From: PALSA-1296 sp037143335
GTDB taxonomy: Bacteria; Bacteroidota; Ignavibacteria; Palsa-1295
Assembly: GCA_037143335.1 (NCBI GenBank)
Contig: JBAWZA010000009.1
Coordinates: forward strand, 53,558-117,557
Direction: 5' to 3'
DNA length: 64,000 nt
Made by a program: the position numbers and the translations under genes. How positions within the stretch are numbered: position 1 is the first letter of the stretch; every line of letters starts with the position of its first letter. Positions 45,359 through 54,650 of the stretch are shown here, one piece after another. Below the pieces are notes generated by a model. That model did not search any database, was not told the origin of the DNA, and was given only the letters and a program-made list of their open reading frames with translations.

Positions 45359-45453
45359 TTTTCGCCTGCATCAAAAACTTGATTATCCTGCAATCGTCTT
45401 GTACCGTTTGTAATTGAGTCGGAATATTAATTGTTACAGAATTCCTGACAACC

Positions 45454-46656
45454 TCATCTCCCGTGATCGGTTAAATCTTTTACTGGTTCTTTTCCTGATG
45501 AAATGATTCCATTGCATGGGATGGCTTGACAAGAAACATTCTGTGGATTAAGCAGTGGTGAAAGTTTGACCAGAGGCTTACAATCTGAAGCTTGACCGAC
45601 TAGTTGATAAACTCGTTTAGACACTCGTATCGCACCTGTTTCAGTATCTCTACATACTTTACAACTGAGCTTGCAATAACTTGCTATACTCGAACTACAG
45701 GGAAAGTTGATTTCCTGTCGTGCGCTGGATCGCCCTATCGTCGCACTGCCTTGACATCTTGTATGATAGAATAATTCTACGTCTTTAGTGAGGGGACAGC
45801 CTTTGATAAACTCTGATATTTGTTTAAACCAAATCGTAAAATCGTTACTATCTTTGAACTGTAACACTTGCTCAAGACCTTGCCAAACTAAGTACGTCCA
45901 TTGAGAATCCCAGGGTGCGCCTATGCTCGCTCCGAAACGTGGGTCACCTATATTACAACATGGATCATTAATATCTTCACACCGAACCAATCCACCTCCA
46001 ACGAGCGAAATTTTCTTAATGAAAATTTGTAATTTCTGAATTACTGGGATTACGCCTGCTGGGCTCGTTGTGATTATTCTCCAACAACAATTTGCCTGAA
46101 GCTGGCAATCAGTTCCTGGAACTTTGAACTTAATAATCATCCTATCATCAGGGGTGGAGCCTGCTATTGGGTGCCACATACTCCACGTCGGATCATTAGT
46201 TAATGGGGGAATGTCGGAAGGGCAATGCGGATTATCTATATTCTCTAGAGGGAGAGAATTATTCATCATAGACCCATTTTGTAAAAGTTCGCTATTATTG
46301 GATGTTCCATTAAAGTCCGTCTCGGGTAAATACCCGTTTACATTAAGGGTGGAATCTCCAAATTTTTTCTCGCCACAACTCCCTCCACACCCGCAATCCA
46401 TACCGCTCTGACACGGATGGGCTACTGGTACACCGTTCACAAATTGTGTATGTGAGTATCTGTTGATTTGTGGTGCGACAGTACTTGGAGTTGAGCCGAA
46501 GCCCATAAACATCTCATGTGGATGAACAAACATCATTGGCACATCGGAACTCATAGAATTATTCATCCCGCCCGTGGCAGACCAATCAGTCTGTCCCTGT
46601 GGCATAGGATAGATAATCGTATGCGAATTCATAATCATGTTTTGGAGTTCTGGCAT
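45454..46656 (-). CDS. Cysteine-rich protein of unknown function
   Basis: 400 residues, no signal peptide, starting MPELQNMIMNSHTIIYPMPQ. The first 100 residues are Met/Asn/Gly-rich; a CGCGGSCGEKK cluster follows at about 87-97, and the C-terminal half has around twenty Cys (CQLQANCCWRII, CEDINDPCCNIGDP, SYCKLSCKVCRDT). Cys and His spacing suggests metal binding or disulphides. No domain recognised. It is followed by the 193-residue gene's neighbour upstream (46680-47261) in the same direction, 23 bases away. Confidence 0.55.
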   Translation of the reverse strand: MPELQNMIMNSHTIIYPMPQGQTDWSATGGMNNSMSSDVPMMFVHPHEMFMGFGSTPSTVAPQINRYSHTQFVNGVPVAHPCQSGMDCGCGGSCGEKKFGDSTLNVNGYLPETDFNGTSNNSELLQNGSMMNNSLPLENIDNPHCPSDIPPLTNDPTWSMWHPIAGSTPDDRMIIKFKVPGTDCQLQANCCWRIITTSPAGVIPVIQKLQIFIKKISLVGGGLVRCEDINDPCCNIGDPRFGASIGAPWDSQWTYLVWQGLEQVLQFKDSNDFTIWFKQISEFIKGCPLTKDVELFYHTRCQGSATIGRSSARQEINFPCSSSIASYCKLSCKVCRDTETGAIRVSKRVYQLVGQASDCKPLVKLSPLLNPQNVSCQAIPCNGIISSGKEPVKDLTDHGR

Positions 46657-46679
46657 TGGCGTATTTCTTTACGAGTACA

Positions 46680-47261
46680 TTATGGGAGTACAACTAATTC
46701 GAAATCATACGTGCTCCAGTTGCTTGAAAGTACCATTATGAACACCATATTGTAAACACCGGGTTGCAGAATCGTTAAGTGCAGTATCTGATTGCCTGTG
46801 ATACCATTACCGAAATTATACACCGGCACGCCACCCGTTGCGCCATTAACGAACTGACCCGATGTGCCAATATTATCCCGGAATGTAAGTTGTACGTTGT
46901 TGTAGCTTGAAGCACCAAAATTAATTTCGAGCTTATTATCCCAAATCTCACCTGCACGGACAAATACTACTTTATTCAAACTCGCTGGAATGTTTGAGGC
47001 GGCATTTACCATCTGATGTGCGATAGTCCATTGAGCGGCATCAATAACCGTAGCACCATCGGTTAAATCATAGGACGCTACGCTTGTATTACTGCCTGTG
47101 AATGCAAGAGTATTTGTTCCAGCCCATGTAGCCTGAAGGGCATTGGTGCTACGTTGCCATGCACCAGTTGTGCTATTAAGTGCAGCACTCAAAATAATTG
47201 ATTTCGGGTCTATTGGCTGTGCGACTTGTAAATCCTGCCAGCTTTGAGCTTGTATGTTCAT
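46680..47261 (-). CDS. Beta-rich protein of unknown function
   Basis: 193 residues, no signal peptide. The sequence is rich in Thr, Asn, Gly and aromatic residues in a beta-strand pattern (LAFTGSNTSVASYDLTDG; NVQLTFRDNIGTSGQFV; YNMVFIMVLSSNWSTYDFEL). No homology recognised. Only 23 bases separate it from the Cys-rich gene, so they probably form one operon. Confidence 0.55.
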   Translation of the reverse strand: MNIQAQSWQDLQVAQPIDPKSIILSAALNSTTGAWQRSTNALQATWAGTNTLAFTGSNTSVASYDLTDGATVIDAAQWTIAHQMVNAASNIPASLNKVVFVRAGEIWDNKLEINFGASSYNNVQLTFRDNIGTSGQFVNGATGGVPVYNFGNGITGNQILHLTILQPGVYNMVFIMVLSSNWSTYDFELVVLP

Positions 47262-47404
47262 AGTTGTATTTTAGAATAAGTAAAAATGTTTGATCCCAAG
47301 GGGTTTCTTGAAAATATGAACTCCGTAAAACCCCCTGTAGAACCTTAGACACATTTTGAGACACAAAAAAGACAAACTCCTAAAATTTTTTTTAAGATTT
47401 CCCC

Positions 47405-47920
47405 CTACCCCTTCGGGACTTCGAGTGGGCGTTCGCGGTGGAGGAGCATCCAGTCGCCGTTTTCGGAGAGGGCTTCTCTGCCAAGTTCGAGGATAAATTC
47501 TCTGGCTTCGTGGCGCTTGCCTTCAGTCATGATCTTCGAGAGCCATGCGGCAGCATGATGAAATAAATCTGCCATGCGTTCATATTGTTTGATATGACCG
47601 ACAAGCGCATTGCGTTCGATATAACCTCCAAGCAGCGCCGCGATGATTGGCGCAAGACCAACGGCGACAGTCAGGAAATGTTGCGGAGCCGAAGTGATCT
47701 GCAACACTGCAAGAGCAATACCAAATGCAAAAAAGAAATTGATCGCCATCTCGAGCTTGAAAAGTTTTTTGTGGTCGCGCTTCAAGGCTCGTGGATAATA
47801 TTTCGCTTGATCAAGCACCCACAACTTCAGCACTTGTTCGTAGCGTGAGTATTGGCTCTCGGTGATGTGCGACTTCGGACTGAATGCCTCATCATCCGAT
47901 GGAATTGCTATAGTCCGCAA
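47405..47920 (-). CDS. SLATT (2TM) effector domain, downstream of an in-frame amber codon
   Basis: The 171-codon segment can begin at a TTG (47920), but the frame is continuous with the preceding gene across one TAG (47933-47935). It has two membrane helices (FFFAFGIALAVLQITSA and LTVAVGLAPIIAALLGGY) flanked by a soluble helix with YERMADLFHHAAAWL, matching SLATT-type 2TM effector domains. No separate ribosome-binding site or ATG is visible. It may be an independent protein, a read-through extension or the second half of a broken gene. Confidence 0.65.
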   Translation of the reverse strand: MRTIAIPSDDEAFSPKSHITESQYSRYEQVLKLWVLDQAKYYPRALKRDHKKLFKLEMAINFFFAFGIALAVLQITSAPQHFLTVAVGLAPIIAALLGGYIERNALVGHIKQYERMADLFHHAAAWLSKIMTEGKRHEAREFILELGREALSENGDWMLLHRERPLEVPKG

Positions 47921-47932
47921 GGCATAGCGAAT

Positions 47933-49120
47933 CTAATCAAGTTCACTTTTTTGTTTGCGAAGATAGTAATCACCTGCCGAATCTCGGATGCCACAATACT
48001 CCCAAAAGAATTGCACACGCAAGCCTTCGGCAAGCGAGCGATAGTCAAGATATTTGGTTTGATATTTTTTTCTGCTGGCTTGTCTGTATGTCAGAAATGC
48101 TAACACCTGTGAAGCTAAGTAACAACCAAGGACAATTTTATTTTCGAATAAATGCGCGTAGAGATCAAAAAATAATGCGGCAGAGAAAACAAATCCGAAT
48201 ATTATCAGAAACGTCCTATTCGTAAATCTCTGAAAGTAGGATGCAAGCACATCAGCTGATGAGTAGAAATCCGTCGTAGTTAAAAGTGCCGAACCAAGCG
48301 TGTGATGATGTTCCGACGGGAAAAGATAATTTGCACTTTGTTTCTTCGATGCGTTGAGTATCTTTTCATGCTTCAATATATCTTCGTTGAATGAATTCAT
48401 CATTCCGTAGATCTTATCGAATGCTTTCTCCGCAGCCTCTTCGGATTCGTACCCACGCGGAAAATATGTTTTCATCGAAAGCGGCTCGCCAACAACTTCG
48501 GGGCTATCCCTTCTCCGTGCAACGATATGATAGACCGGACCTGTCTCCACTGGATCAAGTGGACTTTGCGGCGGACCGAACATTTCGGGAACACCTTGCA
48601 ATTTGTAGTCAACAACCATTGAAGTGCCGCCGAGCTTTTCGACAGTCACTCCATCCCACACAGCAATAAGTATCTGGCTGTAACGTGCAACATACGCTCC
48701 GACCTGAGCATACTGCATATTCCGATCATACCCCGGTTCAAGAATACTCTCAGCAGTTGTCCCTTCAGCAAGTGGTAACGAGAACGAGCGACTTGCTTTC
48801 GAAAGAAGATCGTAAAATTCTTTTTTGGATTCCTCTGTTGGAAAGTCTTTCTCATACTCTTCCGGCTTCATCGGAAGTGGGACGATATACTCGATTCCCA
48901 ATTGCAATGCAATCAGTGCGCCAAAGCGATCAGCACCTTCGGCAAGTGAAGTGAGCAATACAATTGGTGTGGAGGAATATTTTTTTCGCAGAGATTCGAA
49001 AACTTCGCGTACCATTTTCTCGATCCCCACTACATCCTCGCCCGGGAACGCTCGATGACCGGTGAAACCGATTACCATTGGTAAGAGAGCTGAATTTGAT
49101 GAAGTAGTCGAAAATGTCAT
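47933..49120 (-). CDS. SLOG-domain protein with 2TM (SLATT-like) C-terminus, ended by TAG
   Basis: 395 residues. The N-terminus is a SLOG/Rossmann nucleotide-binding domain (MVIGFTGHRAFPG at 15-27, LLTSLAEGADRFGALIALQLG at 55-75, VARYSQILIAVWDG at 144-157). C-terminal: two membrane helices (about 303-321 and 329-345) and a SLATT-like KKYQTKYLDYRSLAEGLRVQ stretch. SLOG-SLATT pairs are predicted nucleotide-activated defence systems. The protein ends KSELD followed by TAG; the frame continues as IRYALRTIAIPSDD into 47920. The promoter -7 TATTTTTG is at 49133-49126, only 5 bases before the ATG. Confidence 0.75.
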   Translation of the reverse strand: MTFSTTSSNSALLPMVIGFTGHRAFPGEDVVGIEKMVREVFESLRKKYSSTPIVLLTSLAEGADRFGALIALQLGIEYIVPLPMKPEEYEKDFPTEESKKEFYDLLSKASRSFSLPLAEGTTAESILEPGYDRNMQYAQVGAYVARYSQILIAVWDGVTVEKLGGTSMVVDYKLQGVPEMFGPPQSPLDPVETGPVYHIVARRRDSPEVVGEPLSMKTYFPRGYESEEAAEKAFDKIYGMMNSFNEDILKHEKILNASKKQSANYLFPSEHHHTLGSALLTTTDFYSSADVLASYFQRFTNRTFLIIFGFVFSAALFFDLYAHLFENKIVLGCYLASQVLAFLTYRQASRKKYQTKYLDYRSLAEGLRVQFFWEYCGIRDSAGDYYLRKQKSELD

Positions 49121-49125
49121 CTTGA

Positions 49126-49133
49126 CAAAAATA
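49126..49133 (-). promoter_or_regulatory. Likely -7 element of the SLOG/SLATT gene
   Basis: Minus-strand TATTTTTG ends 5 bases before the ATG at 49120. With normal spacing transcription would start at or just inside the start codon, so the mRNA would be leaderless. No TTG is found at the usual spacing. Confidence 0.4.
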
Positions 49134-49177
49134 CGACAGTTTCTGGAGTTCCCATTTTTTTGAGAATTTACCTTTAC

Positions 49178-50185
49178 CTAATGATTCAAGAATCTCTCGA
49201 CTTCATCTACGTTCTTCGGACTACCGACGACAAGCGGGGTGCGCTGGTGCAAATTATCGGGTATGATCTCGAGCAATCGTTTGCCCTGACCGTTGGTTGC
49301 CTTCCCGCCTGCTTGTTCAATCACAAATGACATCGGATTCGCTTCATAAAGTAAGCGAAGCTTTCCCTTATGCGACTTTACATCCGCTGGATAGAGAAAG
49401 ACACCCCCGTATAGTAGTGTCCTGTGTACATCAGCGACCATCGAACCAACGTACCGTAAACTGTATGCTTTCTTCTCTTCTTCAGGAATTTCTTTCTTGC
49501 ACCAATCAATATAGTCGCGCATACCTTGCGACCACTTATGATAATTACCTTCGTTGACTGAATAAATGTTGCGATGCTCGGGGATGCGAATCGAATCGTG
49601 TGAAAGCAGAAATTCGCCGACCGATGGATCGAGTGTAAAGCCGAACACACCGCGACCAGCTGTATAGACAAGCATCGTCGAGGGACCATAGATTGCGTAG
49701 CCCGCGGCGATTTGCTTATACCCTTGTTGAAAAAAATCGCTTTCGGTTGCATCCGTGCCATCAGGAGTAACTCGTTTTAAGATGGAGAAGATTGTACCGA
49801 TTGATACGTTCGCATCAATATTTGAAGAACCGTCGAGCGGATCAAAGAGCAAGACATATTTTCCTTTGGGATACTCGCGTGGGATTGCAAGAATATGCTC
49901 ATTCTCTTCAGACGCCATTCCGCAGAGATGTCCGCCATGATCCATTGCCCGATAGATAACACCATCAGCAAACTCATCAAGTTTTTGAACGACCTCGCCT
50001 TGGATATTCGTGAGTTCTGTTGAACCCAGAATATCTACCAATCCTGCGCGAGATACTTCGCGATTAATGATCTTGATCGCAAGAGTGAGATCACGCAAGA
50101 GCGAAGAAAAATCTCCTGTCGCACCATTACTTGCGCGTTCCTCTTCGATAATGTGACGTTCGATTGTGATAACTTTATTTAACAT
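49178..50185 (-). CDS. fbp: Fructose-1,6-bisphosphatase class I
   Basis: 335 residues. Diagnostic metal and substrate site LLFDPLDGSSNIDANVSIGTIFSI, upstream DEFADGVIYRAMD, and LRYVGSMVADVHRTLLYGGVFLYPAD near the C-terminus. Gluconeogenic dephosphorylation of FBP. The dut gene follows on the same strand 11 bases upstream of it (50197-50640), so dut and fbp are cotranscribed, dut first. Confidence 0.93.
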   Translation of the reverse strand: MLNKVITIERHIIEEERASNGATGDFSSLLRDLTLAIKIINREVSRAGLVDILGSTELTNIQGEVVQKLDEFADGVIYRAMDHGGHLCGMASEENEHILAIPREYPKGKYVLLFDPLDGSSNIDANVSIGTIFSILKRVTPDGTDATESDFFQQGYKQIAAGYAIYGPSTMLVYTAGRGVFGFTLDPSVGEFLLSHDSIRIPEHRNIYSVNEGNYHKWSQGMRDYIDWCKKEIPEEEKKAYSLRYVGSMVADVHRTLLYGGVFLYPADVKSHKGKLRLLYEANPMSFVIEQAGGKATNGQGKRLLEIIPDNLHQRTPLVVGSPKNVDEVERFLNH

Positions 50186-50196
50186 ATTCTTTCCAA

Positions 50197-50640
50197 TTAT
50201 GTTGTTCCTGTGTGTCCGAAGCCGCCTGTTGATCTTGTTGTCTCGGTGAGTTCATTTACTACTTCAACTTCTACTTGCTCATATTTCGAAATGATTAGTT
50301 GCGCGATGCGATCACCTCGTTGAAAATCAACGCGAGCTTTACCGTGATTAATGAGCAAGACTTTTACCTCCCCTCGGTAATCAGCATCAATTGTACCGGG
50401 GCTATTCAGACAGGCGATCCCGTGCTTGAGCGCTAACCCACTTCGCGGTCGGATTTGCCCTTCAAAGCCGATGGGAATTTCAATCGCGATACCTGTAGGG
50501 ATGAGTTTGTACTCACCCGGTTCTAATGCGATATTTTCTGATGTCCGCAAATCCATCCCCGAAGCATGTTCGGTTGCATAGCTTGGCAATTCAATATCAT
50601 TTGTGGATTCGTCTAATCTTCTGACAAAAAGTTTTTGCAT
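50197..50640 (-). CDS. dut: Deoxyuridine triphosphatase (dUTPase)
   Basis: 147 residues from the ATG at 50640 (the frame extends to 50682). Five dUTPase motifs: ASGMDLRTSE, RPRSGLALKHGI, GTIDADYRGEVKV, GDRIAQLI and the C-terminal RSTGGFGHTG. Removes dUTP and provides dUMP. Cotranscribed with fbp. Confidence 0.95.
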   Translation of the reverse strand: MQKLFVRRLDESTNDIELPSYATEHASGMDLRTSENIALEPGEYKLIPTGIAIEIPIGFEGQIRPRSGLALKHGIACLNSPGTIDADYRGEVKVLLINHGKARVDFQRGDRIAQLIISKYEQVEVEVVNELTETTRSTGGFGHTGTT

Positions 50641-50813
50641 TTTTCTTGAGTTCTTTGGTACGAATTTACGAAAAAGTCCCATACTGCCACGAGATACGTA
50701 CTTTGGTGTAACTATTTTGCCGATTTCTCATTTCTTATTAAACCATTTACTCACTCCGAGAATCATACTTCGGATTAAGAGTTGTGATTTCTTCATCAAA
50801 CCGAACACGTATC

Positions 50814-52565
50814 ATGGACAGAAGAAAATTTCTCGTCGGAGCGGGGGCTGCAGTAGCTTCATCCGCTATTGCATTTGGCACAAAGAATGCTCAGGCAACT
50901 ACACCGAGTGGTTACTCTGGAAATGGTGGTACCGACCTATCCAATCCGCAACCGCTATCTACTCAATCCAATGACCTTACGAAGTATAGTGGCGCATGGA
51001 CAGATACGACACTTCGTCATCTTTTGCGTAGGGCTATGATGGGTGTACCGCTTGCGCAATTTCAAGCAGCTCAGGCGCTTGGATCAATGTCGAGCGTTGT
51101 AGATAAATTACTGAGTGTAAATAGTCTTCCTGCACTGCCTGCTCCCTACATGGATCAACTCTACATCGCACCAGCAGGAGCAACGGAGTTGGAGAAAATG
51201 GCCGCTGGAAATCTTGAGCGTACGCGCTCACAAGAAGTTGCGAATTGGTGGATGGATCAGATCATCAAAGAAAATCTTTCGATTCGCGAGCACATGACAC
51301 TTCTGTGGAGTAATCACTTCGTCGTTGGCTCGGACGTGGTACCGTTTGGTGCATATCTTTATACCTATAACCAAACGCTCCGCGCAAATGCTCTTGGTAA
51401 CCTCAAGACCTTCACACGTGCGATCTCCGTTGATCCGGGAATGCTCTTGTATCTCAACGGCAATCAAAACTATGATGGAGTCAAACCAGGTGGTGGTGGA
51501 AGAAAAGGGACAAACATTAATGAAAATTACGCTCGCGAATTGCAAGAGCTTTTCACTCTCGGACTCACCGACCCTGCCACTGGAAAACCAAATTATTCTG
51601 AAACTGATGTACAGCAAGCCGCGAAAGCCCTGACGGGCTGGTCGCCGACAATTGCGTCTCCGTTTGTTGGGACATTCTATCCGACTGGTCATAACAACGA
51701 CCAAAAAACTTTTCTTGGTCAAACAGGAAATTGGGGACTTGATGATATTATCAACATTATTTTTTCTTACAAGGGACCTGATGGCACAACCGCTCCAGGC
51801 TTCAACACAGCGTACTGGTTCTGTCAAAAAATCTATATGGAGTTCGTCTATTACGTTCCGAATCCTTCGGTCGTAACAGCGATGGCAAATTTGATGGTGC
51901 AAAGTAATTTCGAGATCGTACCTGTTTTGAAAGCACTTCTTGAGAGCGATCATTTTTATGATCCGAATGTAGTGAATGCGCAACTCAAGAGTCCGATTAA
52001 TTTCGTAGCTTCAATTATCAGAGAGTTCGGACTCACCTATACACCGTTTGATCCAAAAGATCTACCCGCTGGGACACCTGATAAGAATGGTGCGACTACG
52101 TATGTTGATACAAACCCAACAATGACCTACCTCTATCTCAGTGTTGCTGGCAATTCATTTGGCCAAACGCTGTTGCAACCTCCGAATGTGAAAGGTTGGC
52201 CTGGTGGGCACAATTGGATTTCGACTGGTACATTCCAATCGCGTGAGAATACCGTTGCGCTCCTACTTAAGAATCCGCCGTACTTTAACGGTACAAATAA
52301 TCCAGTCGGTGTTACACTTGAATTCCTACCCCCTATGGGTTGGGCGAATGCGTTACCAAATTCAGGAACAATGAAGAGTGATGTCTTTTCTGCTGCGCTG
52401 ACGTCAATGGTTTTGAATCGAACACTCGGACCACTTGAGAGCGATGGATTACATTCCGTATTCTTTCCGGGTAATTTACCGGAGTATGATTTCGCACTTA
52501 CGGATAAAAACGTTGCGGCATTCGCAATTGCGATGGCACAACTACCAGAATTTCAATTAGTCTAA
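50814..52565 (+). CDS. DUF1800 family protein with Tat signal
   Basis: 583 residues from the ATG at 50814. The N-terminus DRRKFLVGAGAAVASSAIA is a twin-arginine signal. Family motifs: LLRRAMMGVPLAQF, MTLLWSNHFVVGSD, NENYARELQELFTLGL, QQAAKALTGW and GWPGGHNWIS. DUF1800 proteins are secreted together with DUF1501 proteins; function unknown. The partner begins 24 bases downstream. Confidence 0.85.
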   Translation: MDRRKFLVGAGAAVASSAIAFGTKNAQATTPSGYSGNGGTDLSNPQPLSTQSNDLTKYSGAWTDTTLRHLLRRAMMGVPLAQFQAAQALGSMSSVVDKLLSVNSLPALPAPYMDQLYIAPAGATELEKMAAGNLERTRSQEVANWWMDQIIKENLSIREHMTLLWSNHFVVGSDVVPFGAYLYTYNQTLRANALGNLKTFTRAISVDPGMLLYLNGNQNYDGVKPGGGGRKGTNINENYARELQELFTLGLTDPATGKPNYSETDVQQAAKALTGWSPTIASPFVGTFYPTGHNNDQKTFLGQTGNWGLDDIINIIFSYKGPDGTTAPGFNTAYWFCQKIYMEFVYYVPNPSVVTAMANLMVQSNFEIVPVLKALLESDHFYDPNVVNAQLKSPINFVASIIREFGLTYTPFDPKDLPAGTPDKNGATTYVDTNPTMTYLYLSVAGNSFGQTLLQPPNVKGWPGGHNWISTGTFQSRENTVALLLKNPPYFNGTNNPVGVTLEFLPPMGWANALPNSGTMKSDVFSAALTSMVLNRTLGPLESDGLHSVFFPGNLPEYDFALTDKNVAAFAIAMAQLPEFQLV

Positions 52566-52589
52566 CATTCATTGATAAGGAGAACGAAT

Positions 52590-54197
52590 ATGAAACGCAG
52601 AGATTTTTTGAAACTCGGAGCACAAGTTGGAGTGGCGGCAAATGTATTGCCTATTCTCATGGGTGGATTGCCAGTCCGCGCTCTCGGACGCTCCCCCTTG
52701 CGGAGCGCACTTGGCACAGCATCAACAAATGACAACGTTCTTGTCATTATCCAACTTGCGGGTGGCAATGACGGACTCAATACGATTATCCCATTCACAG
52801 ATCCTTTGTATAAAACGAATCGGCCGACACTCGGAATTACCGTTGATTCCTCAAGTTACATTCCCGATCACCCGACACTTGCATTCCATCCGCAAATGGC
52901 ATCGAATGCGTTGGAGCTATACAATGCCAGTAAAATGGCGATCATACAAAACGTTGGGTATCCGAATCCAAATTTATCACATTTTCGTGGGACAGATATT
53001 TGGAATACAGCGACCGATAGTTTGATTTATTCTTCATCGGGCTGGATCGGAAGAATGCTCAGCGGGCTAAATCCGAATTATCCGCCTTCGACAATTCCAA
53101 CTGGAAGTCAGCCGCTTGCAATTCAATTCGGCAATTCGCTCTCGAATCTGTTCTTGAGTCGCAATGGAGGAATGGGAATAGCTATCAACCGTTTGCCGAC
53201 AAGTTCGAATCCGAGTATTCATAATTACGATGCAATTCCGGCTTCACCAATTACGCCTGGGGCAGAGTTGGAGTATGTTCGCATCATTCAATCAGAAACG
53301 GAAATTTATGCGCAGACAATTGCGAATCGCACTCAAAAAACAAATAGCACAGGAGTAACATACCCAACAGGAAATCTCGGGACACAGTTAGCTGGTGTTG
53401 CACAATTAATTAAGAGCGGATTCTCAACCAAAATTTATTTGGTAACGCAAGGCGGTTATGATACCCATAGCAATCAACTCACTGGTCAAGCCGCACTCTT
53501 GCAAGAGCTTGCTGGGTGTATGAATGCATTCCAAAAAGATATAGAGGCATTCGGAGTCGCTGATAAAGTTGCGACAATGACGTATTCCGAGTTCGGCAGA
53601 AGACCGCTGGAGAACGGCTCTGGTACCGATCACGGCACTGCCGCACCACTCTTTATTTTTGGGACAAACGTTATCGGTGGCGTGCGCGGCCATGATCCGA
53701 AGATGGATACTGCTTCACTTGTCAGCGGGAATCTTGCATTCGATTCGCTCTATGATTTCCGAAATATCTATTCAACGGTGATGAGCGAATGGCTTGGCAT
53801 TGACGATTCGTCTATTCAAAATATCTTGACAGCAAGTAATGGCTCAACATTCTCATCAAAGAACGATTGGAAAAAACTTGGCATCTTTAAATCACAGCAA
53901 ACAGGCGGCGTCAATGATAGCGCAGATATGACTCCCGGACTGATGCTGATGGAAAATTACCCGAATCCTGTCATGAGCGAAACAACAATTGAGTACGCTC
54001 TACCAGAAGATGGTATGGTAACTCTTAGTATCTATAATGTGAAAGGAGTCGAAGTTGACAGAATCGTTGAGGCGAGACAATCAGCAGGAATTCATCGCAA
54101 GACTTTTAATGCTCGTAACTTGCAATCAGGCGCGTATATCTACAGACTTTCCACTTCAACTGGTCAGATCTCGAAGCAGATGGTTGTCGTGAAATAG
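52590..54197 (+). CDS. DUF1501 family protein with Tat signal and T9SS sorting domain
   Basis: 535 residues from the ATG at 52590 with AAGGAG 7 bases upstream. Tat leader KRRDFLKLGAQVGVAANVLP. DUF1501 motifs: VLVIIQLAGGNDGLNT, YPNPNLSHFRGTDIW, GWIGRMLSG, TQGGYDTHSNQ and YSEFGRRPLENGSGTDHG. The last ~85 residues are a T9SS type A sorting domain (MENYPNPVMSETTIEYALPE; GAYIYRLSTSTGQISKQMV). A folded, Tat-exported protein with a T9SS tail is unusual. DUF1501 belongs to the sulfatase/alkaline phosphatase-like superfamily, but no activity is proven. Confidence 0.85.
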   Translation: MKRRDFLKLGAQVGVAANVLPILMGGLPVRALGRSPLRSALGTASTNDNVLVIIQLAGGNDGLNTIIPFTDPLYKTNRPTLGITVDSSSYIPDHPTLAFHPQMASNALELYNASKMAIIQNVGYPNPNLSHFRGTDIWNTATDSLIYSSSGWIGRMLSGLNPNYPPSTIPTGSQPLAIQFGNSLSNLFLSRNGGMGIAINRLPTSSNPSIHNYDAIPASPITPGAELEYVRIIQSETEIYAQTIANRTQKTNSTGVTYPTGNLGTQLAGVAQLIKSGFSTKIYLVTQGGYDTHSNQLTGQAALLQELAGCMNAFQKDIEAFGVADKVATMTYSEFGRRPLENGSGTDHGTAAPLFIFGTNVIGGVRGHDPKMDTASLVSGNLAFDSLYDFRNIYSTVMSEWLGIDDSSIQNILTASNGSTFSSKNDWKKLGIFKSQQTGGVNDSADMTPGLMLMENYPNPVMSETTIEYALPEDGMVTLSIYNVKGVEVDRIVEARQSAGIHRKTFNARNLQSGAYIYRLSTSTGQISKQMVVVK

Positions 54198-54199
54198 CA

Positions 54200-54367
54200 C
54201 TACTGGCTTGTGTGGATCTCGGCATATCGCGCAATAAAAAAAATCGCGATGCCGATCGCGGCATACATATATTCTTCGCCCATTGAATTGCGAATCACTC
54301 CGGCAACGAGTCCTAAGCCAGTGATTGCAATGCCCAAGGCTTGTGTAAATTTGAGGAATGACTTCAT
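54200..54367 (-). CDS. Small membrane protein of unknown function
   Basis: 55 residues from the ATG at 54367. Two hydrophobic stretches (ALGIAITGLGLVAGVI and YAAIGIAIFFIARYAEI) indicate two membrane helices. It is convergent with the DUF1501 gene, 2 bases apart, and on the same strand as the glutaredoxin-like gene. Confidence 0.45.
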   Translation of the reverse strand: MKSFLKFTQALGIAITGLGLVAGVIRNSMGEEYMYAAIGIAIFFIARYAEIHTSQ

Positions 54368-54383
54368 GGTGTGTATATTTTTC

Positions 54384-54650
54384 TTACCAAAATTTCCAAA
54401 CAGATCTTCCCTCAATCTTTCGGATCAACTCATCACGTGTGGCACGGTATTTAACCACTAACTTTCCGTCCACCAAGATAACCGGAATTTTGTCCCAATA
54501 TTTTTGATGCAAAGTTTCATCTTGTTCGATCTTGAGTATTTCCAGATCAAAGTCCGTAAACTCACGCGCCGACTCTAACTCCACAAATAAATCATCGCAG
54601 AGAGAACACCCACCCTCTTTCGTGATGAATTGTACCTTAGGTAATGACAT
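54384..54650 (-). CDS. Glutaredoxin-like protein
   Basis: 88 residues with a thioredoxin fold. The redox motif is GGCSLCDDL (CxxC at about 15-18), and DKIPVILVDGKLVVKYRA matches the cis-Pro/substrate strand of the glutaredoxin-like (DUF836-type) family. Likely a cytosolic thiol-disulphide protein. Its start overlaps the 3' end of lgt by 14 bases. Confidence 0.8.
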   Translation of the reverse strand: MSLPKVQFITKEGGCSLCDDLFVELESAREFTDFDLEILKIEQDETLHQKYWDKIPVILVDGKLVVKYRATRDELIRKIEGRSVWKFW

